The notes beneath the pieces are model-generated. The model was not told where the DNA came from. It saw only the letters and a program-made list of their open reading frames with translations, and did not search any database. This document shows, in pieces, positions 11,701-22,968 of a stretch of DNA of 22,968 bases. Position 1 is the stretch's first letter. Each line of letters opens with the position of its first letter. The DNA comes from Reticulitermes lucifugus (lineage: Eukaryota > Arthropoda > Insecta > Blattodea > Rhinotermitidae): NCBI GenBank assembly GCA_026260175.1, contig JAKCWW010007995.1:4459-27426 (forward strand). The letters are read 5' to 3'. A program made the translations under genes and the position numbers.

Positions 11701-14700
11701 GCATTTTGATTCTTCACAAAAGCTGAACAGTCAATGACATCCTGTACATATATATATATATATATATACATAAATATGAGGACAGTATTTTATGTCATAG
11801 TGTTAGGTGAGAATAAGTACGATGACGCAGAGCAATTACACCCGTGTCCGTTCCTCTCTAACAGGAACATCTGGTAAGTAATATTTTTGTCCGGCTGGAA
11901 ACTGAGCCAACATCTGTTAACCTCTGGTTGTCCCCTAAATCTTATACTTCTGACTGTCCAGTTACTCAAAAAATAGGAAAAGATGTAGGAGGAAAGGTAC
12001 ATAGGCAATTAGCTTACCTTAACACATGATGACAAGAGCAATTCCTTTGTCCTCCAACTACAAAGCAGCAGTTACATCAGCAAATACAGAACAATGGAAG
12101 TACAATATTAATATATCTGTCTCTCAAGAGAACATGACACCTACCTGCCGACGCACATCACGTGCACGACTCAACAACACTTGCTGCTCAAGTATCTCAA
12201 GTTGCTGTGCCCGCTGAATCTCCAGGGTAGCACCAATAGCTCCTTCCTGTGGTGCCCCTGAACGCAGAAGCCAACCGATCGACACGCTGCTTAATTTTGC
12301 CAACCATCGTGGTACCAAGAACCAGTGACGCATGTACAGCACATTGTATCGGTACATGAGACCAGCCACCTGTAATAAAACATTCTGAAACTTCACACAA
12401 CACACATTACAGTCTCTCAGTGTTAAACTTCGAATCACTGACTCTGAATCTCACACATCCAACCTTAAAAGTTATCAGCAACTGGTAACATGTACAGCAT
12501 ACACATACATCAAACTATACTGAGGATGAAAACTTCACTTGTTCGATAAGACGCTGGACCCTAAACAAATTAGCCAGCTAAGAAATACTTACAATGCCAC
12601 ACAGGCCTGAGATGCCAGTTGCTATTGACGTGGAGCACACCTGAAGTCCCAACAGGTATGTTAACGTCTTGCCTGTCACAGGGATGCCTAGAATGTGCGT
12701 TTGAGCTACACGAGGAACATCGAAGAAGAAACTCACAAACAAGGGGAAGATCAGACCATACCTGTACAAAATCATCGGTAGCAGGGTTCAGTTACAATAC
12801 ACTGACAATCATATCCATGTAACAAAACTTGCTTACTCTCTGGCCTGCCAAGTGCCAGATCAGACATGAAGCCCATACTTCAAGATGTGATGTCAAGGAG
12901 TCCCATTGATACATACAAACGTTTTGGTGGAACATGCCGTCTCGATCTTCGGTGTAGAAGAATGAGCAAGATGTTTCTTCTACCCTGAAGACTGATGTGG
13001 CAGCTTCCTCCAGAACACTGACACCTATCTACCAAACTACACAGCATCACATCCCTGGAGTGACCTCACAAGTCTACCATTATACTTACGGTCCTGGTGG
13101 AAGATATCCTCCACTGTGCAGGTCAATGTCAAGATACTGTAGTACCAAGATGGCTGTTGTTTCCAAAATTGTAGCAATTGTACACGTTGCAAGCAAATAT
13201 GACGCAAACTTGTGTGAGCCATACCGTCTTTCAAACACTCTGCAATGCAAGTACGTGTATAAATTAAGTAAAAAACAGTGTAAGGTTTGAGGTTCTAATG
13301 ATATGTGCATTCAGGCCTTCTGGGTTGTAACACTATGTGGTCTTATCAATTTTTATCCGCACATTTCCTATGAACCATTCCCATTGGCTCAGACTTGATT
13401 CTACTTCCACGCAGCCTCCAGTGAACCTTCCCTGCAAGCTGCCTATACAGCATATCCTACCACATCTGTCACTCACTTCAACCCTGAATATGGAGGAAAC
13501 ATGGTCCTCCAAAATGCGGGTAAACAATAATACGACGACATGGTACAACAATCCTGAAGACCAATACTAGGAAACTGAATAATGCTGTTATAGGATTGCC
13601 CACATTTACATTATTCTTGGTTATTTAAGGAGGGTTTCAGTAACTTGCATTACACAGCAAAAAATAATGGGACAATGAGAAAATAAGGAACTGGAAAGGA
13701 AATGCAAATAGTGAGCTTGGCCTAATCTGAGGTACTATACCAGAAGCTTCATGGTGGCACTGAGGAAAAACATAACATTGGCCACAAGAGCCAGTCTGAG
13801 GTCAGTATTTGAACTCTGAACCCCCAGAACATCCAGCAGTAACACTAATCACTCACCTGCACCACTTGGTGATTATTCATATAGACTGATCGTTACATCC
13901 CTATGTAACTACAAAATATGCAGACCACACATAAAATGCAGAGCTGTGTTATTACCTGAAATAGTAAATTAAAAGTGCACCGCAGACTAAATCCTTTGTA
14001 TCCAGGAAAGTAATTCTGGATGTAAGAAGCCTCCACACCTGCAATTTAAACATTTCTGTATCATGTAAGTCACACAAAGAACTCCTTAGTTTCTGAAGGA
14101 CAAATACATTCCAGGTATACAGGTGCTGTGATATGTGGGGTGAGTTTCTCATTCTCTTTTTAAATTATCCAAGCTTTTTCATTGACAATTCTATGTTCAG
14201 AGCATCATTAAAAAACACTTTAAACAAGTACAGAATTATAATTCTTGTGCAAATTAAAACAGAAGCAATTCTGTGACACTAAGAACATGGCAAAACTAAA
14301 GCTCCTACTACTCAGTGTGTTTATAAATATGGTAGAAAGAAACCTGTAAAGCAATGAGCCAAATTAAAATGTAATGTTAATTATTTCAGGCAGCAATGTG
14401 GTTACATGCCATAACAGTATTGTTCTAATACTTATCTTGTAACTGCCTGAAGTTGTTTAGGAGAGCTCAGTACCTGGACTTCATCTATCACCAAGTATCC
14501 CAAAAAGAACATGTTTCAGAAAGCTGATCTGTTTCCAGGTGTAAGGGCTGTGAGGCACCTACGTAGTTGGGTCTGATAAAAAAAACTATTCTCATTCACT
14601 CAGCTGGGTCTAATTTCTCAATCACTGGTCCAGTAACTGAAAATAAGTTCTATCAGATCCAAATGAGTGAGTGCCTCCCAATCCTGATGAGGGAAACCAC

Positions 14701-16812
14701 TCCAGTTTCTGAAAAGTTGTGTTCCTTTTTGAATACTAGACGACTATAAAGTCCAGAAACCAAGTAATCATATGTATAATGTGCCACTGTGACAACCCTT
14801 TAGAATGAACTTCTGCCTACCACTTACGTACAAAGAAATAACTTGGTCCATATTAAAGTCTCATTCATTTTATAACTTTCTAGAGCAGTCCTGTACATTG
14901 TACATTATGCAGCTGGTAAAGCGAATGTTGATGGTGGATCACTAGACACAAGGAAGTGTTCCTGACCTAATTTAAATAATCTGGAATATCCCTGGGATGA
15001 ATGACGACCACCACTTGGATGAGATTCAACCAGGCAATCAACAACAAGAGCACTGACACAGTATTACAGTGCAATCCCTCTAACATATTATTAGTCACAC
15101 ATCACTTACTCCTTTACTGAAAACTTTTAGAGTCTCACTATGATTTATTACCAAATGCTGCTCATTGATAAAGCACTATGAATTACAGAATGCTAGATTT
15201 GACATTTGGTGAACAGAAGTTTGCGTTCTGAGCTCTGGCCAACTCAAAACTCATCTCCAACAAATCATTTATAATCAAGTATAATGTTCTACCTTCCCTT
15301 GATGAATGCAAGACCGATTTTCAATATGATACTGCCACATACCAACACTTCATTTACTGAGTCATTCATGAAGCCTACAGTCCTCAACAGGGCTAACTCC
15401 ATGAAGCAATGCTCCTTGACAAACTCCTATCTGCTCAGCTAATATCCTGTCTGTTACGGAACCTGAATGTCCTTACTATGTTCACAACAGCCCGCACCGG
15501 TCCCTATCTTGAATCTAGTTCAAACTCTCCTGCTCTGTTTCATTGAAAGCTTCATCCTATATAGAAGTAACAAAACTGAAAATGTAAGGTTAATCTCTTA
15601 TAAACCATTAAGGACACCAGCCAACATCTGAACCCAAGTATGCTCAGTTCTGACCTAAGATCACAATACACATCTTCACAGCTGTCATGATGACCTCAAA
15701 TCACATACATGTTTAGCAGTTCAAAAAGATGTGTTAGACAAAAGTTGCAGCCACTAACAAGGCTTAAAATAAAGTTGATGTTACATGCAGCTTATAAATA
15801 ATGCATCAAGAGTCCCTAACTAGTTAAGGTCTAGACTCTGTGTTTAATAATTTAATCACACACAGCAAAATATGAAAATTTAATCCCAAGTCTAATCAGA
15901 GCATAAGCTGCCCACAGTCCAAAATGTAGGTATTGAAAGCAATACTTTCATGACGAACACAACTATAAATACCAGTACGCTCCAAGTTGCAAATACGAGA
16001 TAAAATATAATTCAGAACTAAAATGCATATTTCTTTCATTTTGTGGCTACACACTGTTCAATGAAGAAAAGTAATGTTATTACAAACTGTATGGTGTGCA
16101 AGGAACAAACCCATCACAGCTTAAGACAATGACATTTCTATGTGCATACATACATGTTGGGGGGGGGAGGCAGTAACAATACCCAGTTTCTTGGCAAAAA
16201 TTTGAACCACAAACTACCACCTCAGTTCAAAGCAAGTGCTAGACAGAGAGTTCAGTCCAGTAACACAGATGTTCTAATGTTATGTCAGAAAGGAAATGTA
16301 AACATTATCAATTCAATAAACCTCACCTCCCCTTCTCTGAAGATGTCAGGTAATTTACACACCAAGTACTTGCGCATGTGTGCCAACAGAGGCATATTCA
16401 TGGCTGTGCATGTTAGGAACATGCTGCCCATGAGTCCCTTGGACACAGGAGCTTTATCTGGAACAAAACAGTCAGTCTATAACAGTTGCCCTTTGTTGCC
16501 ACCTATCCACCTCTTCATGTAACTGTTCTTGGCAGATATGCCTGCAAAATTCAAAGGCAAGAAGACATTCAGTCAATTCCAACTTCTCTTTTTGGTTACA
16601 CATCTTTAAAACTCTGGTAACTGAACTAAACGCTTATCATCATGAATGCTTCCTGACGTAGGACTGGTGACTTATACTAGAACCAGAAACATTAACGACT
16701 AGCTGTACGCAACAATTAAACATCTCCCAGTCCCACTACAATTCTTTCATTCTGTTCCTAAGTTCAACTTACAAAACCCTGTTGTGCTGTACTGAGACAA
16801 AATAGCAGCCAT
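8642..16812 (-). CDS. UBAC2: UBAC2, ER rhomboid-like protein with UBA domain (8 exons)
   Basis: The coding exons, in order on the minus strand, are 16812-16773, 16457-16327, 14038-13956, 13239-13090, 12761-12593, 12369-12145, 9747-9630 and 8781-8642. They sum to 1056 nt (351 residues plus stop), close to the 344 residues of human UBAC2, and all seven junctions are in phase. Conserved blocks include YKAPVSK (14-20), WRLLTSRITFLDTKDLV (59-75), FERRYGSHKFASYLL, GKTLTYLLGLQ, GATLEIQRAQQLE and a C-terminal UBA domain with EMGF near 321-324 and NNDIHSATNILL near the end. Hydrophobic segments fit the rhomboid-pseudoprotease fold. In mammals, UBAC2 lies in the ER membrane, holds UBXD8/FAF2 there and takes part in gp78-linked ERAD; the insect role is inferred from this. 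The start is chosen because MAAILSQYSTTGF runs in phase into YKAPVSK, as in human. Introns 2 and 6 are about 2.3 kb and full of repeats. Confidence 0.94.
8872..9022. repeat. Palindromic hammerhead-like repeat in UBAC2 intron 7
   Basis: The left arm at 8872-8901 (TCCTGGGATGTGAC...ATGGTAG) is an imperfect inverted copy of 8994-9022 (CTACCAG...GTGTCATAATCCAGA). The loop carries, on plus, CTGAAGA (8949-8955), a stem II of GAGG/CCTC (8958-8961 and 8971-8974), then AGAAATGCTGG where the family has CGAAACGTTGG. The core is intact on its first half and has decayed in stem III. Confidence 0.6.
8945..9259 (+). repeat. Two tandem 158-bp units, each with a hammerhead-like motif
   Basis: TGTCCTGAAGAT starts at 8945 and again at 9103. 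The two units stay alignable to GACACCAAAGCTT at each end, with point differences. Unit 1 keeps CTGAAGA and GAAA. Unit 2 keeps CTGAAGA (9107-9113) but has CAAC in place of GAAA. Both units share AGCAAGTTCCTCA, TGCCTACCAG, GTGTCATAA and an A-rich CCAGAAAAAAAC. Confidence 0.75.
9370..9500. repeat. Degenerate palindromic hammerhead-like copy
   Basis: GTGGCAGAAAGTTCCTCTGAAAC (9465 onward) matches the family stem II and GAAAC half, but the first core half reads CTAATCATA. The left part (GACTGTGACC...CAGTCTGATA, about 9390-9420) resembles the family arm. Too decayed to act as a ribozyme. Confidence 0.4.
9630..9747 (-). CDS. UBAC2: UBAC2 exon 7 (linker)
   Basis: Acceptor TTTACTCAG, donor GAAG|GTAGGA. 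Encodes a weakly conserved linker, QGQGFAETLVGPENYWPNEN and on to DTE. The acceptor reads CAGCAG, so a NAGNAG choice could drop one Gln. Confidence 0.88.
9892..10024. repeat. Palindromic hammerhead-like copy in UBAC2 intron 6
   Basis: Left arm TGGGATGTGACATCATGCAG then TCTGGTAG (9899-9926) is an imperfect inverted copy of TTGCTACCAAACAACACAGT then GTCATATCACAGAAG (about 9987-10021). The loop has GCAGATGGTGGCAGC...TTCCTCC followed by AAAATGTC where the family has GAAACGTC. The core is broken. Confidence 0.5.
10793..10826 (+). repeat. Hammerhead-like motif interrupted downstream by a nested insertion
   Basis: CTGGCGA (10793-10799; one mismatch to CTGANGA), stem II GGCC/GGCT (10801-10804 and 10811-10814), then GAAA (10815-10818) and the palindromic ACATGT plus T. 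The repeat's sequence TGTTGTAAGCAAG is split by the element at 10834-11001 and resumes at 11002 with GTTTGTCACATACATAATAA. Confidence 0.5.
10834..11001. mobile_element. Palindromic insertion with 13-bp target-site duplication
   Basis: TGTTGTAAGCAAG at 10821-10833 is repeated at 11002-11014, bounding a 168-bp insert. GCTCTTCTGGGATATTA near its left end is inverted as TAATATCCCAGAAGAGC around 10948-10964. Between them, on minus, lies a hammerhead-like core: TTGAAGA (C3 changed to U), stem II GGAC/GTCC, GAAACGTC with the palindromic ACGT stem III. The tail past the right arm matches the 2833-2875 copy. The C3 change predicts loss of cleavage. Confidence 0.65.
11749..11768. repeat. (TA)10 microsatellite
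   Basis: Uninterrupted TA dinucleotides in UBAC2 intron 6. Confidence 0.9.
12145..12369 (-). CDS. UBAC2: UBAC2 exon 6
   Basis: Acceptor TTTTATTACAG, donor CAG|GTAGGT. Encodes VAGLMYRYNVLYMRHWFLVP, then the cytosolic GATLEIQRAQQLEILEQQ block that corresponds to human GATLDIQRQQRMELLDRQ. Confidence 0.95.
12593..12761 (-). CDS. UBAC2: UBAC2 exon 5
   Basis: Acceptor TTTTGTACAG, donor ATT|GTAAGTATT. Encodes YGLIFPLFVSFFFDVPRVAQ, GKTLTYLLGLQ and ATGISGLCGI, the later membrane segments. Confidence 0.94.
12985..13060 (+). repeat. Degenerate hammerhead-like copy in UBAC2 intron 4
   Basis: CTGAAGA (12985-12991), then GTGGCAGCTTCCTCC, AGAACACTG in place of the GAAACGTTG class, and the family's downstream CTACCAAACTACACAGCATC. 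It lies about 30 bp from the exon 4 donor. It matches the 8945 unit's order of blocks. Confidence 0.5.
13090..13239 (-). CDS. UBAC2: UBAC2 exon 4
   Basis: Acceptor TTGCATTGCAG, donor CC|GTAAGTATA. Encodes RVFERRYGSHKFASYLL followed by a long hydrophobic stretch that ends at LPPGP. FERRYGS-KFAS is shared with human UBAC2. Confidence 0.95.
13313..13562. repeat. Palindromic hammerhead-like copy in UBAC2 intron 3
   Basis: CAGGCCTTCTGGGTTGTAAC near 13313 is inverted at the right end (CATGGTACAACAATCC then TGAAGACC, about 13540-13562). The loop carries CTGAATA (13484-13490; one change from CTGANGA), a good stem II GGAGGA/TCCTCC (13492-13497 and 13505-13510) and AAAA where GAAA is required. The core is mutated at two catalytic positions. 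Confidence 0.55.
13956..14038 (-). CDS. UBAC2: UBAC2 exon 3
   Basis: Acceptor AATTGCAG, donor TTTCAG|GTAATA. Encodes VWRLLTSRITFLDTKDLV, then a hydrophobic CGALLIYYF. This is the block aligned with human WRLICGRIICLDLKD, one of the most conserved parts of the protein. Confidence 0.93.
14539..14725 (+). repeat. Hammerhead-like repeat in UBAC2 intron 2
   Basis: CTGATGA (14684-14690) is followed by stem II GGAAAC/GTTTCT (14692-14697 and 14705-14710, loop CACTCCA) and GAAA (14711-14714). The downstream AGTTG replaces CGTTG, breaking stem III, and no clear stem I is seen. The upstream GGGTCTGATA (near 14567) is inverted at TATCAGATCC (near 14651), suggesting remnant arms. Confidence 0.55.
15440..15560 (-). 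mobile_element. Short LINE 3' end relic
   Basis: GGAACCTGAATGTCCTTAC, then CACAACAGCCC and CGGTCCCTATCTTGA, resemble the 3' end block at 1043-1130 and the reverse of 19400-19440. Only the extreme 3' end is left. Confidence 0.4.
16327..16457 (-). CDS. UBAC2: UBAC2 exon 2 (first membrane segment)
   Basis: Acceptor TGTTTTGTTCCAG, donor GAG|GTGAGG. Encodes KAPVSKGLMGSMFLTC and onward to residue 57, including the first hydrophobic segment (about 21-40). Confidence 0.9.
16773..16812 (-). CDS. UBAC2: UBAC2 exon 1 (start codon)
   Basis: Encodes MAAILSQYSTTGF plus the first base of Tyr14. The donor is T|GTAAGT. It parallels the human N-terminus, which also ends exon 1 just before YKAP. The 5' UTR extent is unknown. 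Confidence 0.88.
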
Positions 16813-17686
16813 GATTATTATGAAATACTGCTAGGTCTAAATTCACAGTATGAATTCAGTCAAATAACACTCATTCTAACTGAAACTTCGAAGTACAGAT
16901 TATTGTATCGAAAGTGACAATTGTCAACATCACGACCGGAGCCATTTTGATGACCACATGATTTTGGCTATATTCCATTGACTGCACATATATGTTGCAA
17001 CATTAATTACTACGTTGCGTTACGTGGGGAGCTTTCTAACACGCATGGCCAACATGATAGCAAATACTAGACTGCCGAAGGAGAATAAGTTCATTTAGTG
17101 ATCACAGTAGGGAAATTTAATAGGCACATTATTTTTCCACAGGGGCCGGGACACGTCAAGGGACATAAGTGTGACATTTGCGGATCTCACAGCGGTGTGT
17201 AAGAACACAGATAAAAAGAAAAGAAGATCCAAGTCATGTGGGTTGTTAAACCATGTTGAGTGATAGCTGTCGACGTTTCGCAGGAGCGTCGATCACTGTT
17301 TACCAGTCGACACGGTATAACACTCCAGGAAGACGTTTCTTGACGTCATCTAATCCAACAGCTAGATGACTGTGGTGATATACCCCTAAATATAAAGAGG
17401 AGTAAACATTCCAATCTTTTTAGAACGTACCCAAGGGTTCTCTGTGGTGCTACCGGCAGGAGAGAAATTTGAAATCGGAAGTTCGCCAAGTTAGAGCTGA
17501 TAAACTTACGTCTGTGATGTGCCATTTTAAAGAAATTACGTTTCAGTTCTGCAGCAGATAGCGGCAGGGCTTATTATATTATTACTCGCACATTTAAAGC
17601 ACTTGCACGGGCTGACAGCTCTGTCAAATTGCTATATTCAAATATCCATTACTGATGTAACTAAACCATAACCTATAAGCGACGAA
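16813..17686. promoter_or_regulatory. Shared head-to-head promoter region of UBAC2 and FDX2
   Basis: The two start codons diverge across 874 bp, so both 5' UTRs and core promoters must lie here unless there are untranslated first exons. I cannot place transcription starts. No TATA box stands out, as is common for housekeeping genes. The centre is occupied by a palindromic repeat (about 17220-17400), leaving about 400 bp on the UBAC2 side and about 300 bp on the FDX2 side. Confidence 0.6.
17240..17375 (-). repeat. Palindromic repeat with GAAACGTC motif inside the promoter
   Basis: AGTGAT (17259-17264) pairs with ATCACT (17292-17297), and CGACG/CGTCG (17271-17275 and 17287-17291) pair inside it. 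On minus the loop region reads CGCTCCTGCGAAACGTCG, a hammerhead-like second half whose first half (GTGATCGA) is off-consensus. A second hairpin, GTCATCTA/TAGATGAC, lies at 17345-17370, next to another minus-strand GAAACGTC. Confidence 0.5.
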
Positions 17687-21423
<3,737 letters not shown>

Positions 21424-22100
21424 AGAAGGGTAGTGTCGCAGATTGGTGCTTTGGTGGCAGTGCAACTATTGTACATTGGATATACTTCACTTTAATTGTT
21501 TATGACATTTGTGGACTGTTCCGTAGTCACTGGCCTATGGAGCACTTCAGTGCAGACGAGAAACTTGCCAACCCACTACATTATTTTATTGTAGTTAAAT
21601 CATGAATATTAGTTACAGTAACTGTATTTAAATTCCACTTTATTTTATGTGTGTTTAACAGTGTTGATATTTATTTACACTATGAGTGCAGTTGCCAGAT
21701 ATGTTAGAAAAAATGTAAAGGTGAGATTAATTGATATCCAGTTTAAATAACTATGTACTCTGATGTTCACTGTAACATGGAATGACCATCTTTCATTAAT
21801 GCCAAGAGCTTGATGTAGTAGTCAGAATATACATATTGCAGTATGAACTTTTTATTAAAGAAGACAGGAGAAAGATATTAATCAATTCTCCAGAATATTA
21901 TGTACTAGCTCTTCATTTCCATTCATTACTTAAAGAAATACAAACAACTTGTTATATTTTGAAACCATAAGAACAAATTCTCATGACAGGAATGGAAAAC
22001 TTTGTGGTTCTTGGGGTGCCAGAGGTTTCCAAATGATATCTAAAGTTATTGTGAAAATTTATTAACCTTATACTTAGGTTACTAAATTTTTACAGTAACG
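21424..22100 (+). other. FDX2 3' UTR and downstream flank
   Basis: No reading frame of note. An ATTAAA hexamer at 21854-21859 is a possible polyadenylation signal; no AATAAA lies closer to the stop. The UTR end is otherwise unsupported. Confidence 0.35.
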
Positions 22101-22104
22101 TGTA

Positions 22105-22695
22105 TGCATGAGGAGAAACACCAATGGAATGGAATAATGCAGTAGTAGGAGTAGTAAAACAAATTTTTAAACAAGACAAAGAAAGACTCCAAAAACTATA
22201 GAGGTGTCAGTTTATTAAACAGAGATGATCAGGTAACAATAACAATGTGAAACCTTGTTATGAAAGTCTTTACACAAATGAGAAAATATAATATCAAAAT
22301 ATGGATTAATAATTTCGACGAACAAAACTAAAACAATAGCATTCAGAGTAAGAGACCCCATCAGATGCAAGACAGTAATTAATAACAAAACAGTGGAACA
22401 AATATGCATGTATGATTACTTGGGGTGCACACTGTCATATGAAACAGAAAAAGATGTTACAAACAAATTAACAAAAATTTTACTGATAATGGTTATCATC
22501 AGTCAAGTTTTAAAAGTCCAGAAGCAAACCAGACTACAAATATACAACACAATCGCAGTACTCACCCTACTATGTGGCAGTGAAACTTGGACGCTAAAGA
22601 AACAGGACAGATCTAGAATCACAGGAGCAGAGATGAAATTTTTGAGCAAAAGTGCAAAATTTTTTTTTTTCATTCATATATTAACCTTTCAGTAA
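22105..22695 (+). mobile_element. Decayed LINE reverse transcriptase fragment
   Basis: Plus-strand pieces in shifting frames are PMEWNNAVVGVVKQIFK, then KDSKNYRGVSLLN (the conserved NYRGISLLN block of the RT domain), ISTNKTKTIAFRVRDPIRCK, VINNKTVEQICMYDYLGCTL and finally CGSETWTLKKQDRSRITGAE. The palm catalytic block between SLLN and ISTNKT is deleted, so the element is internally deleted as well as frameshifted. It degrades into T-rich sequence at about 22660. The family differs from the tails at 1043-1375 and 19255-19445. Confidence 0.8.
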
Positions 22696-22810
22696 ATCCA
22701 TCACACGGTGTACAACCAAGGATAAAGAAATGGTCTTCAAATACAGGATCAAACACAAAAGCAACAAATACAACAAATGTATAAGACAAGCAAAATAAAA
22801 TAAAATAGGA

Positions 22811-22832
22811 TATATATATATATACACACACA
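22811..22832. repeat. (TA)7(CA)4 compound microsatellite
   Basis: TA dinucleotides run directly into CA dinucleotides. The surrounding 22700-22968 is A-rich with no gene seen. Confidence 0.8.
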
Positions 22833-22968
22833 AATTGCTTGCTGTAAACAACAAATGTCACAAAAAAAAAAGACTATATACATGCAAAATCACAACAATG
22901 CACACAAAATATGATTAAAGTATTGAGCAATGATTTTATCAGATCTTAATTATTATCCAGATTATAAT

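Noticed and set aside
12026..12438. Plus-strand and alternative-frame minus reading frames over UBAC2 exon 6
   Set aside because: They are shadows of exon 6, whose splice sites and conserved peptide decide the frame.
16142..16522. 126-codon plus-strand open frame
   Set aside because: It overlaps UBAC2 exon 2 on the opposite strand, and its translation is the shadow of that exon plus a G-run.
17259..17297. Active hammerhead in the promoter repeat
   Set aside because: The GAAACGTC half is present, but the CTGANGA half reads GTGATCGA and stem II would consume the G of GAAA; kept as a repeat only.
17510..17525. Alternative UBAC2 first exon: ATG with good context and a GTAAGT donor, encoding MAHHR
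   Set aside because: It is in phase with exon 2, but the 16773-16812 exon gives STTGFYKAPVSK, which matches the human exon 1 end much better. It could still be an alternative start.

Overview
This window looks like nuclear DNA from a repeat-rich insect genome. The evidence is AT-rich sequence, short exons with GT/AG introns, relics of LINE retrotransposons, a tRNA-derived SINE head and many dispersed palindromic repeats. The LINE and palindrome types resemble ones I associate with cockroaches and termites, so Polyneoptera is my best guess. That assignment is an inference.

Two real genes are present, arranged head to head. On the minus strand, eight coding exons between 8642 and 16812 assemble without any phase conflict into a 351-residue UBAC2 orthologue, an ER rhomboid-like membrane protein with a C-terminal UBA domain. 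On the plus strand, five exons between 17687 and 21423 assemble into a 179-residue mitochondrial [2Fe-2S] ferredoxin of the FDX2 type (Drosophila Fdx2, human FDX2), with all four cluster cysteines. The two start codons lie 874 bp apart, so the genes probably share a promoter region, and a palindromic repeat sits inside it. UBAC2 works in ER protein quality control and FDX2 in mitochondrial iron-sulfur cluster assembly. I see no functional link beyond the shared promoter.

Layout: 1-120 SINE head (minus); 1043-1375 LINE tail relic (minus); 1376-2098 mostly featureless, with a SINE/LINE-like tail; 2099-2596 a second LINE tail (minus); 2600-8200 non-coding, with palindromic repeats and a hAT-like miniature element at 7415-7705; 8198-16812 UBAC2; 16813-17686 shared promoter; 17687-21423 FDX2; 21424-22100 FDX2 3' flank; 22100-22695 a decayed LINE reverse transcriptase (plus).

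The most interesting non-genic signal is a dispersed family of short palindromic elements whose loops carry hammerhead-ribozyme-like cores (CTGANGA, stem II, GAAA, then a short palindromic stem III such as ACGT, ACATGT or ACACGTGT). About a dozen copies in different stages of decay lie in introns, in the shared promoter and between genes. One (19562-19611, minus) has every core nucleotide and all three stems. One sits at the tip of a near-perfect 62-bp palindrome (20918-21095). Two are bounded by 13- and 15-bp direct repeats that look like target-site duplications, and one region holds a tandem 158-bp repeat with a motif in each unit. Hammerheads are known in Penelope-like elements, retrozymes and some insect satellites, so this may be a non-autonomous relative of those.
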